5,714 nt of DNA from JBLIOB01 sp047639575 (GCA_047639575.1 JBLIOB010000276.1:1-5714); one strand, 5' to 3'; positions 1 through 5,714 are shown, counted from the stretch's first letter. Notes: a model not told the origin generated them from the sequence alone. Numbers and translations are program-made.

Positions 1-1928
1 GAGTCTTGGCCAGTTGTTGCCATTAAACTTGCACCTGATTGAGCAACATTTGTATCCGTTGTTTCAACAACCAAGGTAGTTTCATAAATACTATCGCAAA
101 AGAACCCAGTTGGAAATATGCTTTGCTGCACTAATGAAGAAATGATGTTGTTTTGAAAACTTCCATCGGGAAAAAGATAAGACTCTCCCGAACATATAGA
201 GTCCACGAATGAATAGAAATAAGATGGATTAACTGAAATGTTGGTTTGTATAATGCTGTCACAACCAAACTGAGAAATTAAGACGCTATTATAACTAGTT
301 GAGCTCGTAATATTTGTTTGAATACTTCCATCCGGAAATGTAAAGGAAGCACCACCGCAAATGGTAGCAGGCTGAGAAAATGAGTAAACTGGGAAAACGG
401 TTAAATTAGTAGTGATGATACTGTCACAAGCCTCGGATGTGCTAAATATGCTCGCCTGACTTGTGGAACTAGTAATGTTGGTTTGTATTGATGAATCTGG
501 AAAAGCATAGGAGCTCCCACTGCATATTGAATCTTCGATTGTTAGATTATAGCTTGGGGAGACAATAATTGAAATAGAATCGGTACTTGTACCACAAGTA
601 TTTGTACTAGTTACCGCGTAAACGAACGAAATGGAAGGAGTAAAGTAAATTCCATTTGAAATGCCGCTATTCCAAGAATAACCTGTACCAGATCCTGTAG
701 CTAATAAGTTTAAAGAATCACCTAAGCATACACTGTCTAAACCAGAGTTTGCGATAGTAATAGTTGGTTTAGCGCATATTTCAATAAAAGAATTGGCTTG
801 GCTAAACTCACCGTTGCTGCCCGTAAAATCCATTTTTTTAACGAGCGTATTTAAAAGAATATCATATTCAAAAACTGTACCCTTATTACTGGTGCCTCCT
901 AGGCTAGTATAGCCATATAGCTTTCCATTAGAAGATTGAATTAATGATCCTTTTGGATTTGCACCAATTGTGGAAGAATTAAAATCCGCCAATTTGGTAA
1001 GTAGGTTAGTGGTTAAATTAAATTCAAAAAGAGTTCCATCATTATTGATTCCGCCTTCATAATTCACTCCGTATAGTCTGCCATTACTAGCCTCAATCAA
1101 GTTTCCGTACGGGTAACTTCCATTACTTACACCGGCAAAATCTACTCGTTTGGTAAGCGTATTCGTAGATGGGTCGTAATCGAATAAAACGCCAAAGTTT
1201 GAATCGCCTCCTTGGTAAACCATTCCATATAATAGTCCGTTTGAAGCCAGGGTAAGGCCACCGTATGGATGCAAACCACTATTTGTACTATCTAAATCAA
1301 TCATTGGCGTTAGCATTAAGGTGGATGTGTCGTACTCGAATAGAACTCCATGACCATATAGACCTCCATGACTGTTCATTCCGTACAGCTTGCCATTATT
1401 GGCTTCGATCACTGAGCCATGGGGAGCACCTCCAAATATCGTATTGTCAAAATCTGCTAATACGGAATAGGTTGATGTATTTAAATCATACTGGTACAGC
1501 ACCCCAAGTGAGAATGCTCCACCAAAACCAGTCATGCCATATAATTTACCATTAGATGCCTGAAATACTCTTTCTTCAGGCAAGCTACCGATGGGATCTG
1601 CAAAATCATGAAGTTTAGAATAGTGGCCAGTGACGTAATTGTATTGGTAAAGAACTCCTCCAAAATTACTTCCGTTTTGCAAAGTGATTCCATATAGATT
1701 TCCGTTGGACGCTTGTATTAAAGGGGAAGTAGGTTTATTTCCATTGACAATCGAATTCCAATCGTAAACAAGGCTATAGTTGTTCCCAGCTGTATCTAGA
1801 TTGAATATTGTTCCAATGTTTAATGATCCTCCTTGGCTAGTTGTGCCCCATAATTGAGCTTGCCCGTTACATAGGATAGATGAACAAATAAATAAAAGAC
1901 CTAGAAGTACTTTGAAATTTAATTTCAT
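1..1928 (-). CDS. Large secreted GloVer-repeat protein with Ig-like and Cys-paired repeats, 3' end outside the window
   Basis: Reading the minus strand from the ATG at 1928 gives 642 codons with no stop before the window edge, so the C-terminus is missing. Residues 1 to about 24 form a signal peptide (MKLNF, a hydrophobic core, then CNGQA). Residues 26-385 are seven repeats of about 52 residues, most beginning LYG, with GG near position 8, a G-[VT]-[LV]-[FY] strand, and ending in ASNGK or similar; this matches the 'choice-of-anchor GloVer' repeat family. Residues 386-458 are an Ig-like domain (SVCLGDS, then YSWNSG). Residues 459-622 are three 55-residue repeats. The last 20 residues (TDTNVAQSGASLMATTGQD) resemble the start of another Ig-like module that often precedes a type IX secretion C-terminal signal. 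That signal is inferred, since it would lie outside. The product is probably a surface or released adhesin-like protein; its ligand is unknown. A 35-base gap separates it from the small membrane-protein gene upstream, so co-transcription is possible. Confidence 0.88.
   Translation of the reverse strand, partial: MKLNFKVLLGLLFICSSILCNGQAQLWGTTSQGGSLNIGTIFNLDTAGNNYSLVYDWNSIVNGNKPTSPLIQASNGNLYGITLQNGSNFGGVLYQYNYVTGHYSKLHDFADPIGSLPEERVFQASNGKLYGMTGFGGAFSLGVLYQYDLNTSTYSVLADFDNTIFGGAPHGSVIEANNGKLYGMNSHGGLYGHGVLFEYDTSTLMLTPMIDLDSTNSGLHPYGGLTLASNGLLYGMVYQGGDSNFGVLFDYDPSTNTLTKRVDFAGVSNGSYPYGNLIEASNGRLYGVNYEGGINNDGTLFEFNLTTNLLTKLADFNSSTIGANPKGSLIQSSNGKLYGYTSLGGTSNKGTVFEYDILLNTLVKKMDFTGSNGEFSQANSFIEICAKPTITIANSGLDSVCLGDSLNLLATGSGTGYSWNSGISNGIYFTPSISFVYAVTSTNTCGTSTDSISIIVSPSYNLTIEDSICSGSSYAFPDSSIQTNITSSTSQASIFSTSEACDSIITTNLTVFPVYSFSQPATICGGASFTFPDGSIQTNITSSTSYNSVLISQFGCDSIIQTNISVNPSYFYSFVDSICSGESYLFPDGSFQNNIISSLVQQSIFPTGFFCDSIYETTLVVETTDTNVAQSGASLMATTGQD
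63..554 (-). repeat. Three 55-residue repeats, each with a conserved cysteine pair
   Basis: The repeats are protein residues 459-513, 514-568 and 569-622. Each contains an S-I-C-S-G or T-I-C-G-G turn, a Y-x-F-P-D or F-T-F-P-D-[GS]-S strand, a QTNITSS-like segment (QNNIISS in the third), and then a second cysteine in C-D-S-I. The cysteines stand at repeat positions 11 and 43 in all three, which suggests an intra-repeat disulfide. Similar repeats occur in many Bacteroidota secreted proteins from memory, where they act as stalk modules of unclear function. The third copy is the most diverged. Confidence 0.8.
555..773 (-). other. Ig-like domain between the GloVer repeats and the Cys-paired repeats
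   Basis: Residues 386-458 of the large secreted protein read as a single Ig-like fold of a kind common in Bacteroidota surface proteins. It has a leading AKPTITI strand, a VCLGDS turn, a core Trp in GYSWNSGISNG, a YFTPS strand, VYAVTSTNTCG, and a closing SISIIVSP strand. The two cysteines, in SVCLG and NTCGT, could pair. It probably acts as a spacer or binding module. The assignment rests on motif pattern only. Confidence 0.65.
774..1853 (-). repeat. Seven tandem GloVer repeats (about 52 residues each) within the large secreted protein
   Basis: Unit boundaries in the protein are residues 26-77, 78-128, 129-180, 181-232, 233-284, 285-336 and 337-385. Six of the seven units start with LYG; the first starts with LWG. 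Unit length is 51 or 52 residues except the last, which degenerates at its end into NSFIEIC. Shared features are a glycine pair at about positions 8-9, an LYQYD, LFEYD or TVFEYD-like strand, a conserved DF, DW or DL near position 31, and an ASNGK-like end. The DNA copies are clearly diverged, so this is an old protein-level repeat rather than a recent tandem duplication. Confidence 0.85.
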
Positions 1929-1963
1929 GTCTCTACTAAGATACTCAGAAAAGTTAAAAGGGT

Positions 1964-2158
1964 TTAAGCTTCGTTTTGACACTGTTCATCAGGTCTGGCA
2001 CCGCACACACCGCAAGACGCACCATCATCTTGAAGATAGGGATTGTTACTAGCACAGGTTCCAGCAAATTCTCCACCTTTTTTGGCCCAAATTTTAATCG
2101 AAATTCCAGCGAAAGCAAGAGCCATAAGTCCAATTGATAATAATCCCAATTTCCACAT
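1964..2158 (-). CDS. Small single-pass membrane protein with four conserved-looking cysteines
   Basis: This 64-residue protein has one hydrophobic segment at residues 4-24 followed by KIWAKKGGE, which should place the tail on the side set by the positive-inside rule (cytoplasm). The soluble tail carries four cysteines: C35 in GTCAS, C49 and C52 in a C-G-V-C pair, and C60. The start of the tail, FAGTCAS, matches a family I remember from Bacteroidota genomes annotated only as 'membrane or secreted protein'. The layout of one helix plus four cysteines resembles NqrM, the small protein needed for maturation of the Na+-translocating NADH:quinone reductase, but no nqr or apbE gene is in this window and sequence similarity is not demonstrated. 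Metal or Fe-S binding is a reasonable inference. It lies 16 bases downstream of the GIN lipoprotein gene on the same strand, so it may belong to the same transcript or use its own promoter. Confidence 0.8.
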   Translation of the reverse strand: MWKLGLLSIGLMALAFAGISIKIWAKKGGEFAGTCASNNPYLQDDGASCGVCGARPDEQCQNEA

Positions 2159-2162
2159 GAAA

Positions 2163-2170
2163 CAAAGATA
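2163..2170 (-). promoter_or_regulatory. Possible Bacteroidota -7 promoter element for the four-cysteine membrane protein
   Basis: On the minus strand these bases read TATCTTTG, an exact match to the Bacteroidota -7 consensus TAnnTTTG. It sits in the 16-base gap just upstream of the ATG at 2158, so transcription would begin at or next to the start codon and give a leaderless or almost leaderless mRNA. I see no TTG-type -33 element at the expected distance; the region there reads AAATTAATAG. A chance match in AT-rich sequence is therefore quite possible. Confidence 0.35.
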
Positions 2171-2174
2171 GAGA

Positions 2175-2912
2175 TTATTGGGCTATTAATTTGCCACTTC
2201 CCGACAATCCTACATTTATAGTTGATGGTGAGCCAGAATAGAATACATCTCCAGAAGCTCCAATTTCACCACTAATTGAATTTACCACGCTGGTTTTTAA
2301 GATTCCTGTAGATTGCCAGTTGAGCAATACCTTATCAGAAATTAGATCGGATGCGTCTATGTCACTATTTCCAAAATAGTAAAAATAGGTATAGGCATTT
2401 GCGCCTCTAATTGTAGCATGAGTTACGCCAACATTTATAACGATTCTTGCTGTGTCACAATTAAGTTCTAGATCAATATTCCCATTGGCATGATCACCTG
2501 ATACCTCAATCTTTTTTGTTATCGAATTGACTGTTTCAATATTGCCTGAGCCCAAAGTTTTTAGGTAATTTAAATTAGATGATCTAATTGTTACCGTTGA
2601 CTTGTAGTTGAGGTCTCTTAAAAAATCACACCTATTTTCATCTCGAATAAATAAAGTGTCGTTGGATATTTCTGTAACAATGAAGTTGATTAAGTTCTCC
2701 CCAGATTCAACCTTAGCCCAATCCAAGGTGTCTTCGATTAACTTCAAGTCAATGTGATTGGAAATTACAATCGCTTGGAATGAACCAAGCGAACGTTCTT
2801 CAATGACATCTTCTCCAATACCTTTAAAGCAAGCGCGATCGTCTGGCTTTTTGCAGTGAGCAAAAATAAGACTTAGGGCTAATATGTACAAAATACTACT
2901 CCTCTTCAGCAT
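2175..2912 (-). CDS. GIN-domain (DUF2807) lipoprotein, probably outer-membrane anchored
   Basis: From the ATG at 2912 the protein is 245 residues. Residues 1-20 are a lipoprotein signal: MLKRSS, a hydrophobic stretch, then AHC with Cys20 as the likely lipid-attachment site, followed by KKPDDR. The mature part matches the 'head GIN' domain: an RSLGSFQAIVISN strand, then VESGENLINFI, DTLFIRDENRCDFLRDLNY, LKTLGSGNIE, and repeated short beta strands ending GLSGSGKLIAQ. This fold is a beta-helix of adhesin-head type with no known enzyme activity. An in-frame ATG at 2975 would add 21 residues before the signal peptide and lengthen the overlap with the upstream gene to 80 bases, so I chose 2912. The chosen start overlaps the end of the upstream PagL-like gene by 17 bases, which implies one operon and perhaps coupled translation. 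The -1 His in the lipobox is unusual but tolerable in this phylum. Confidence 0.85.
   Translation of the reverse strand: MLKRSSILYILALSLIFAHCKKPDDRACFKGIGEDVIEERSLGSFQAIVISNHIDLKLIEDTLDWAKVESGENLINFIVTEISNDTLFIRDENRCDFLRDLNYKSTVTIRSSNLNYLKTLGSGNIETVNSITKKIEVSGDHANGNIDLELNCDTARIVINVGVTHATIRGANAYTYFYYFGNSDIDASDLISDKVLLNWQSTGILKTSVVNSISGEIGASGDVFYSGSPSTINVGLSGSGKLIAQ
2896..2912 (-). other. 17-base gene overlap between the PagL-like protein and the GIN lipoprotein
   Basis: The ATG of the GIN lipoprotein at 2912 lies inside the last codons of the upstream gene, whose TAG stop is at 2896-2898. The two reading frames differ. The bases just before the ATG are purine-rich (CCGAAAAAGA). This arrangement fits translation re-initiation or coupling between the two envelope proteins. 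Confidence 0.75.
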
Positions 2913-3999
2913 TCTTTTTCGGTTTAGCCCTAAATCGATAGCCGATTCCAAATTCAAAATATTCTGCGATTGCAAAATGTGTTTTAAGACTGATGTTTAA
3001 AATAACTCCGTTTTCAAAACGGTTTCGATATCCAACACGATTGTACACTGGTCCATTTCCTTTGTGCCGGGATATGGCATAAACTCCTTGTTCTACAAAC
3101 AAGCTACTTTTATTAAAGATCACTTCTAAACCCGCATAACCGCCCACCTGAAAATTTATTCCTCTAGGGATCTCACCTTTGAATTCGGCTCCAAGGCTTT
3201 TGTTGTGAAATATGTCTGCACCAGCAGTCCATGCTAATTTATTAGAAAACTGATGGAGATATTGGTAAGTAATTGATCCTACTAAATACTGACCTGGGGA
3301 ATGCAGGTTCACTTCCCTGAGTCCAAAAACTCCATACATCTCATGATTTCTAGCCCATTCATAGTTGTCTGGCTGAAAGGAATCCCATTTACCCATACTA
3401 CTACCGACTTCTCTTAATCCTATACCGTATCCTAGAAAAAATACTGGGACATTTAAGCCCAAGTTTGGAGCAGAATAAGCTCCATTCGAAAAATGAGTAA
3501 AGGAGAATCCATATTTAATAATGTGTTGGTTGATCGTAAACTGATCTTCGAGACTGAAATTTATGATTGCGTTTAAATACGAACCAACTGCAACATTCTG
3601 ATCGTTTGTCTGCTGATCAAAAGGCTTCTGAACAAAACCAATGCCCGCTCCTAATTGCATTTTTGGCGCATGCTTTCCTGTACCAAGCCTAAATTTAATG
3701 TGAGGATATGCGCCAATTGAAAACCCAATCTGATCTTTGTTACCAGCATTCACGTATGCCAAACTGAAACCAGTTTTAGTACCTTTATAAAACTCACTCA
3801 AATGATCTTCACTATGACGATTAGTATTGACGTTGATTTCGAACATGGAGGCATGCCCCTTCACCAAATGTCTCATATTGGATCTATGAGCTAATAAAAA
3901 ACCATATCCGTATCGGGCTTCAACGCTTTTGTAATATTCTTGAGCATTACTTGAAATGACAAGAATAATAGTGAGTATGGAAATTAAGATCAACCGCAT
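2896..3999 (-). CDS. PagL-like outer-membrane acyl-hydrolase family protein (first of a divergent paralogue pair)
   Basis: This 367-residue protein starts with a signal peptide (MRLILISI to SNA, cleavage before QEY at about residue 20). The rest shows alternating beta strands typical of an outer-membrane barrel. Residues 163-183 contain H169-F-S171-N followed by PNLGLN, matching the active-site region of lipid A 3-O-deacylase PagL and the related 'acyloxyacyl hydrolase' family, with His and Ser kept. The position 14 after His, where I recall PagL's catalytic Glu, is Asn183. The protein is about twice the length of PagL, and its second half ends in a barrel-like strand (GIGYRF, 351-356) followed by a charged tail, RAKPKKNAEEE, that the paralogue lacks. 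The predicted role is binding or removing acyl chains of lipid A or other envelope lipids; activity is uncertain. It heads an operon with the GIN lipoprotein and is divergent from its paralogue. Confidence 0.83.
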   Translation of the reverse strand: MRLILISILTIILVISSNAQEYYKSVEARYGYGFLLAHRSNMRHLVKGHASMFEINVNTNRHSEDHLSEFYKGTKTGFSLAYVNAGNKDQIGFSIGAYPHIKFRLGTGKHAPKMQLGAGIGFVQKPFDQQTNDQNVAVGSYLNAIINFSLEDQFTINQHIIKYGFSFTHFSNGAYSAPNLGLNVPVFFLGYGIGLREVGSSMGKWDSFQPDNYEWARNHEMYGVFGLREVNLHSPGQYLVGSITYQYLHQFSNKLAWTAGADIFHNKSLGAEFKGEIPRGINFQVGGYAGLEVIFNKSSLFVEQGVYAISRHKGNGPVYNRVGYRNRFENGVILNISLKTHFAIAEYFEFGIGYRFRAKPKKNAEEE

Positions 4000-4044
4000 A
4001 TAACGACTTGCAATTTATAGATTCTACTTAACTTCCGCATTGTA
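4000..4044. promoter_or_regulatory. 45-base divergent intergenic region between the two PagL-like genes
   Basis: The two paralogous genes are separated by only 45 AT-rich bases, so their promoters must overlap here or extend into the opposite coding region. I find no exact TAnnTTTG element in either direction. TATAAATTGC on the minus strand and TACTTAAC (4025-4032) on the plus strand are only partial matches. TTGCAA at 4008-4013 is a short palindrome and could be an operator, but six bases are weak evidence. No Shine-Dalgarno-like sequence precedes either start, as is usual in Bacteroidota. Confidence 0.4.
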
Positions 4045-5193
4045 TTGAAAGTTTTTTCCATCATATCAATGTTATTCCTAACTCAGCTTAGTTGTTGGTC
4101 TCAGGTAAAAAGTACTGCCGGGTTTGTAGGCGGATTTCATTTTGGTAAGTTGATTAAAATTGCCACTGAATTCCCCGAAGTAAACTTGAATTATCAACTG
4201 GACTTTGGTGCAGTATGGCAAGCTCAAGGAGATCAATATTGGCATCGAGCTTATCATTTTCCAGAGACTCACCTTAGAGCGATTTATGCCAATTACGGGA
4301 ATAATGAGATTCTTGGATCTAGCATTAGCCTATTGGCTGAAATGCACAATGAAATTTCACTTTCAGACGATTGGTTTTTTAATTGGAATGCTGGTTTTGG
4401 ATTTACATTTTTCAATAAACCGTATGACGCGATTTCCAATCCGTCAAATTTGGTTATAGGCTCGACCATAGTTGGAACTCCGGTGATTGGTGTAGGTGTT
4501 GGGCGCCAAATTAATGAAAAGTTATCGTTGGCAATAAAGGTCAATTTTCGTCATAGTTCTAATGGTCATTATCGCGTTCCAAACTTGGGAGCTAATGTTC
4601 CATTAATTGGGGTCGAAGTCAAAAGCAAAATGCCCAAGATCAATCCAATGAAGATTTACAAGGTATTATCAGATTCAAATCGATATAGCATTGTAGTTGG
4701 TGCGGGAGTGGGTTTTCATGAAATTGAAGGCACTACTTTTCCTACGGATGGTCCAGTATATGCTGTATACTATGGAAGAATAGAAGGATCCAAAAGACTT
4801 TCTGTTAAAAGCTCTGTTCATACTGGGTTAACTCTAAATTTTAGCGAAGCCTCGAGACGATTTATTTTAAACGAATTTTTATTTAATGGGGAAACTGTAG
4901 GTAATAATTTAAAAGTAGTAGGGTACATTGGCCATGAATTTCATTTTTCTCATCTCGGCATATATGTGGATCTTGGGTTTAATTTATATGATCCTTTTAG
5001 AAAAGAGTTAATTGCTCAACAATTCCTTATCTCCAATTTCATGGATACTCATTTTTCAAATGAATTTGGATTCAACTATTATTTAAAAGACCCTGTTTAT
5101 AATCCGAAAACAAATGTTGCATTGCATTTAAGTTTGAGAACCATTTGGGGTAAAGCAGATTATTTAAATCTGGGAATTAAAACAATGTTTTAA
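4045..5193 (+). CDS. PagL-like outer-membrane acyl-hydrolase family protein (second of the pair, TTG start)
   Basis: This 382-residue protein is a full-length paralogue of the divergent neighbour. The TTG start is preferred because it gives a signal peptide (MKVFSIISM, hydrophobic, then CWSQ) and because landmark residues then fall at nearly the same numbers in both proteins: K-P-[FY]-D at 125-128, G-S at 139-140, and the catalytic-type His at 169 or 170. The frame is blocked by a stop at 4018, and the first in-frame ATG (4069) would cut the signal peptide. Residues 170-184 read H-S-S172-N, then PNLGAN, so the PagL His and Ser are present and the recalled Glu position is Asn184. The chain ends in Phe (GIKTMF), typical of an outer-membrane barrel signal. 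It ends with three in-frame stops (TAA TAA TGA). The predicted role is that of a lipid-binding or acyl-hydrolysing barrel. It is not overlapped by a GIN gene, unlike its paralogue. Confidence 0.82.
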   Translation: MKVFSIISMLFLTQLSCWSQVKSTAGFVGGFHFGKLIKIATEFPEVNLNYQLDFGAVWQAQGDQYWHRAYHFPETHLRAIYANYGNNEILGSSISLLAEMHNEISLSDDWFFNWNAGFGFTFFNKPYDAISNPSNLVIGSTIVGTPVIGVGVGRQINEKLSLAIKVNFRHSSNGHYRVPNLGANVPLIGVEVKSKMPKINPMKIYKVLSDSNRYSIVVGAGVGFHEIEGTTFPTDGPVYAVYYGRIEGSKRLSVKSSVHTGLTLNFSEASRRFILNEFLFNGETVGNNLKVVGYIGHEFHFSHLGIYVDLGFNLYDPFRKELIAQQFLISNFMDTHFSNEFGFNYYLKDPVYNPKTNVALHLSLRTIWGKADYLNLGIKTMF

Positions 5194-5207
5194 TAATGAG
5201 AAAATTT

Positions 5208-5714
5208 CTAGTCTAAGTCAGCAAGAAACACTCGATAAACATTTCCATTGCTTCCAGCTAAATTAAGATACTGGTCCGCTACTGAAATTCCATTAATTTG
5301 GGCTGTAGTTTTCAAATTAATGGATTTCCAGGTTTCGCCTAAGTCAATAGAATAAAAGCATGCCCCGTTAGAACCTACTGCGTACAATTTATTCTGGGCA
5401 AATTCTGTATCTATTATATTGGCTTTTCTCAGTTTAGTAATTTTCTTCCAGCTGTCCCCACGGTTAATACTTCTATAAATACTGCCAGAATTTCCGATAG
5501 CGATATAGTTGTATAATGAAATAGCATGAACTCCAACCAAAAAATCACTTGGCGCATGCAATATGACAGCATCACCACCTGCAACTCTACTTGAACCGAT
5601 ATACCCATAACCGGAGAACAGAACTTTATTTTCAGCTAAAATGCTTATCCCAGTTATTTCGTGAGATAAGATTTCAAATTGCCAATTATTACCATTGTCG
5701 TTAGTTGTATAAAT
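5208..5714 (-). CDS. Asp-box (BNR/YCF48-like) beta-propeller protein, C-terminal part; 5' end outside the window
   Basis: The frame is open from the window edge to the TAG at 5208-5210, giving 168 residues of a longer protein. No start needs to lie inside the window; a TTG at 5561 is in frame but follows an Asp box in the same frame, so it is not the likely start. Three Asp boxes of the pattern S/T-x-D-x-G-x-x-W appear: TTNDNGNNW ending at partial residue 11, SINRGDSW at 82-89 and SIDLGETW at 122-129. Boxes two and three are 40 residues apart and each follows a G-x-x-G-x-x-Y/F strand (GNSGSIYR, GSNGACFY). A fourth such strand, GSNGNVYR, comes just before the end. This fits the last blades of a propeller. 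The chain ends FLADLD with no type IX sorting domain. Function cannot be told; related proteins are exported repeat proteins or assembly factors. Confidence 0.8.
   Translation of the reverse strand: MYTTNDNGNNWQFEILSHEITGISILAENKVLFSGYGYIGSSRVAGGDAVILHAPSDFLVGVHAISLYNYIAIGNSGSIYRSINRGDSWKKITKLRKANIIDTEFAQNKLYAVGSNGACFYSIDLGETWKSINLKTTAQINGISVADQYLNLAGSNGNVYRVFLADLD
5289..5324. repeat. Perfect 12-base inverted repeat with a 12-base loop inside the propeller gene
   Basis: TCCATTAATTTG at 5289-5300 is the exact reverse complement of CAAATTAATGGA at 5313-5324, with 12 bases between. Two further pairs form after one mismatch. On the minus strand the arms encode Ser-Ile-Asn-Leu and Gln-Ile-Asn-Gly. 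On the plus strand it lies about 95 bases past the stop of the convergent PagL-like gene. No T-run follows on either side, so it does not look like a standard terminator. Confidence 0.6.

Noticed and set aside
1265..1555. 96-codon open frame on the plus strand
   Set aside because: It lies wholly antisense to the GloVer repeats, its translation is rich in His, Cys and Leu with no recognisable domain, and it follows from the repeat's codon pattern.
1934..1946. CTGAG-TAT-CTTAG hairpin (minus strand) before the large secreted protein gene, as a terminator
   Set aside because: The stem is only five pairs including a G-U and no T-run follows; the same bases also contain a near match to a -7 element (TATCTTAG), and neither reading is strong.
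2913..2975. Upstream ATG extending the GIN lipoprotein by 21 residues
   Set aside because: It would put a hydrophilic segment before the lipoprotein signal and create an 80-base overlap with the upstream gene.
4078..4544. Open frames of 64, 84 and 83 codons overlapping the plus-strand PagL-like gene
   Set aside because: All are in other frames of a well supported gene with paralogue evidence; none has a signal, domain or sensible composition.
4755..4771. AGTATA-TGCTG-TATACT inverted repeat inside the plus-strand PagL-like gene
   Set aside because: A six-base A/T-rich stem in coding sequence is expected by chance.
5199..5209. AGAAAATTTCT palindrome between the convergent genes as a bidirectional terminator
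   Set aside because: The arms are five A/T-rich bases with no usable loop, too weak to terminate transcription.

Overview
This AT-rich, gene-dense window most likely comes from a member of the Bacteroidota, probably a Flavobacteriales-like lineage (inference). The signs are a GloVer-repeat surface protein followed by Ig-like and Cys-paired repeats of the type carried by type IX secretion substrates, a GIN-domain (DUF2807) lipoprotein with a CKK lipid-attachment region, PagL-like outer-membrane barrels of about 370 residues, and no clear Shine-Dalgarno sequences. Almost every base is coding. No RNA gene, mobile element, CRISPR array or attachment site was seen, and no gap between genes exceeds 45 bases.

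Layout. Bases 1-1928 (minus) hold the N-terminal 642 residues of a large secreted protein whose C-terminus lies outside the window: signal peptide, seven GloVer repeats, one Ig-like domain, three 55-residue repeats with paired cysteines, and the start of a further domain. Bases 1964-2158 (minus) encode a 64-residue one-pass membrane protein with four cysteines. Bases 2175-2912 (minus) encode a GIN-domain lipoprotein that overlaps by 17 bases the end of a PagL-like outer-membrane protein at 2896-3999 (minus). Across a 45-base gap, a second full-length PagL-like protein (4045-5193, plus, TTG start) is transcribed divergently. It meets, tail to tail with 14 bases between, the 3' part of an Asp-box beta-propeller gene (5208-5714, minus) that enters from the right edge.

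How the genes fit together. All six products carry, or probably carry, export or membrane signals, so this is a cell-envelope and secretion neighbourhood. Its core is the divergent pair of PagL-like paralogues with the overlapping GIN lipoprotein. Both paralogues keep the His-x-Ser pair of the lipid A 3-O-deacylase PagL, but where I expect PagL's catalytic Glu both have Asn. They are therefore either a Bacteroidota subfamily with altered chemistry or non-catalytic barrels. Their shared job with the GIN protein is inferred from gene order only. The large GloVer protein and the Asp-box protein look like secreted repeat proteins. Nothing resembles a defence system or a mobile island.
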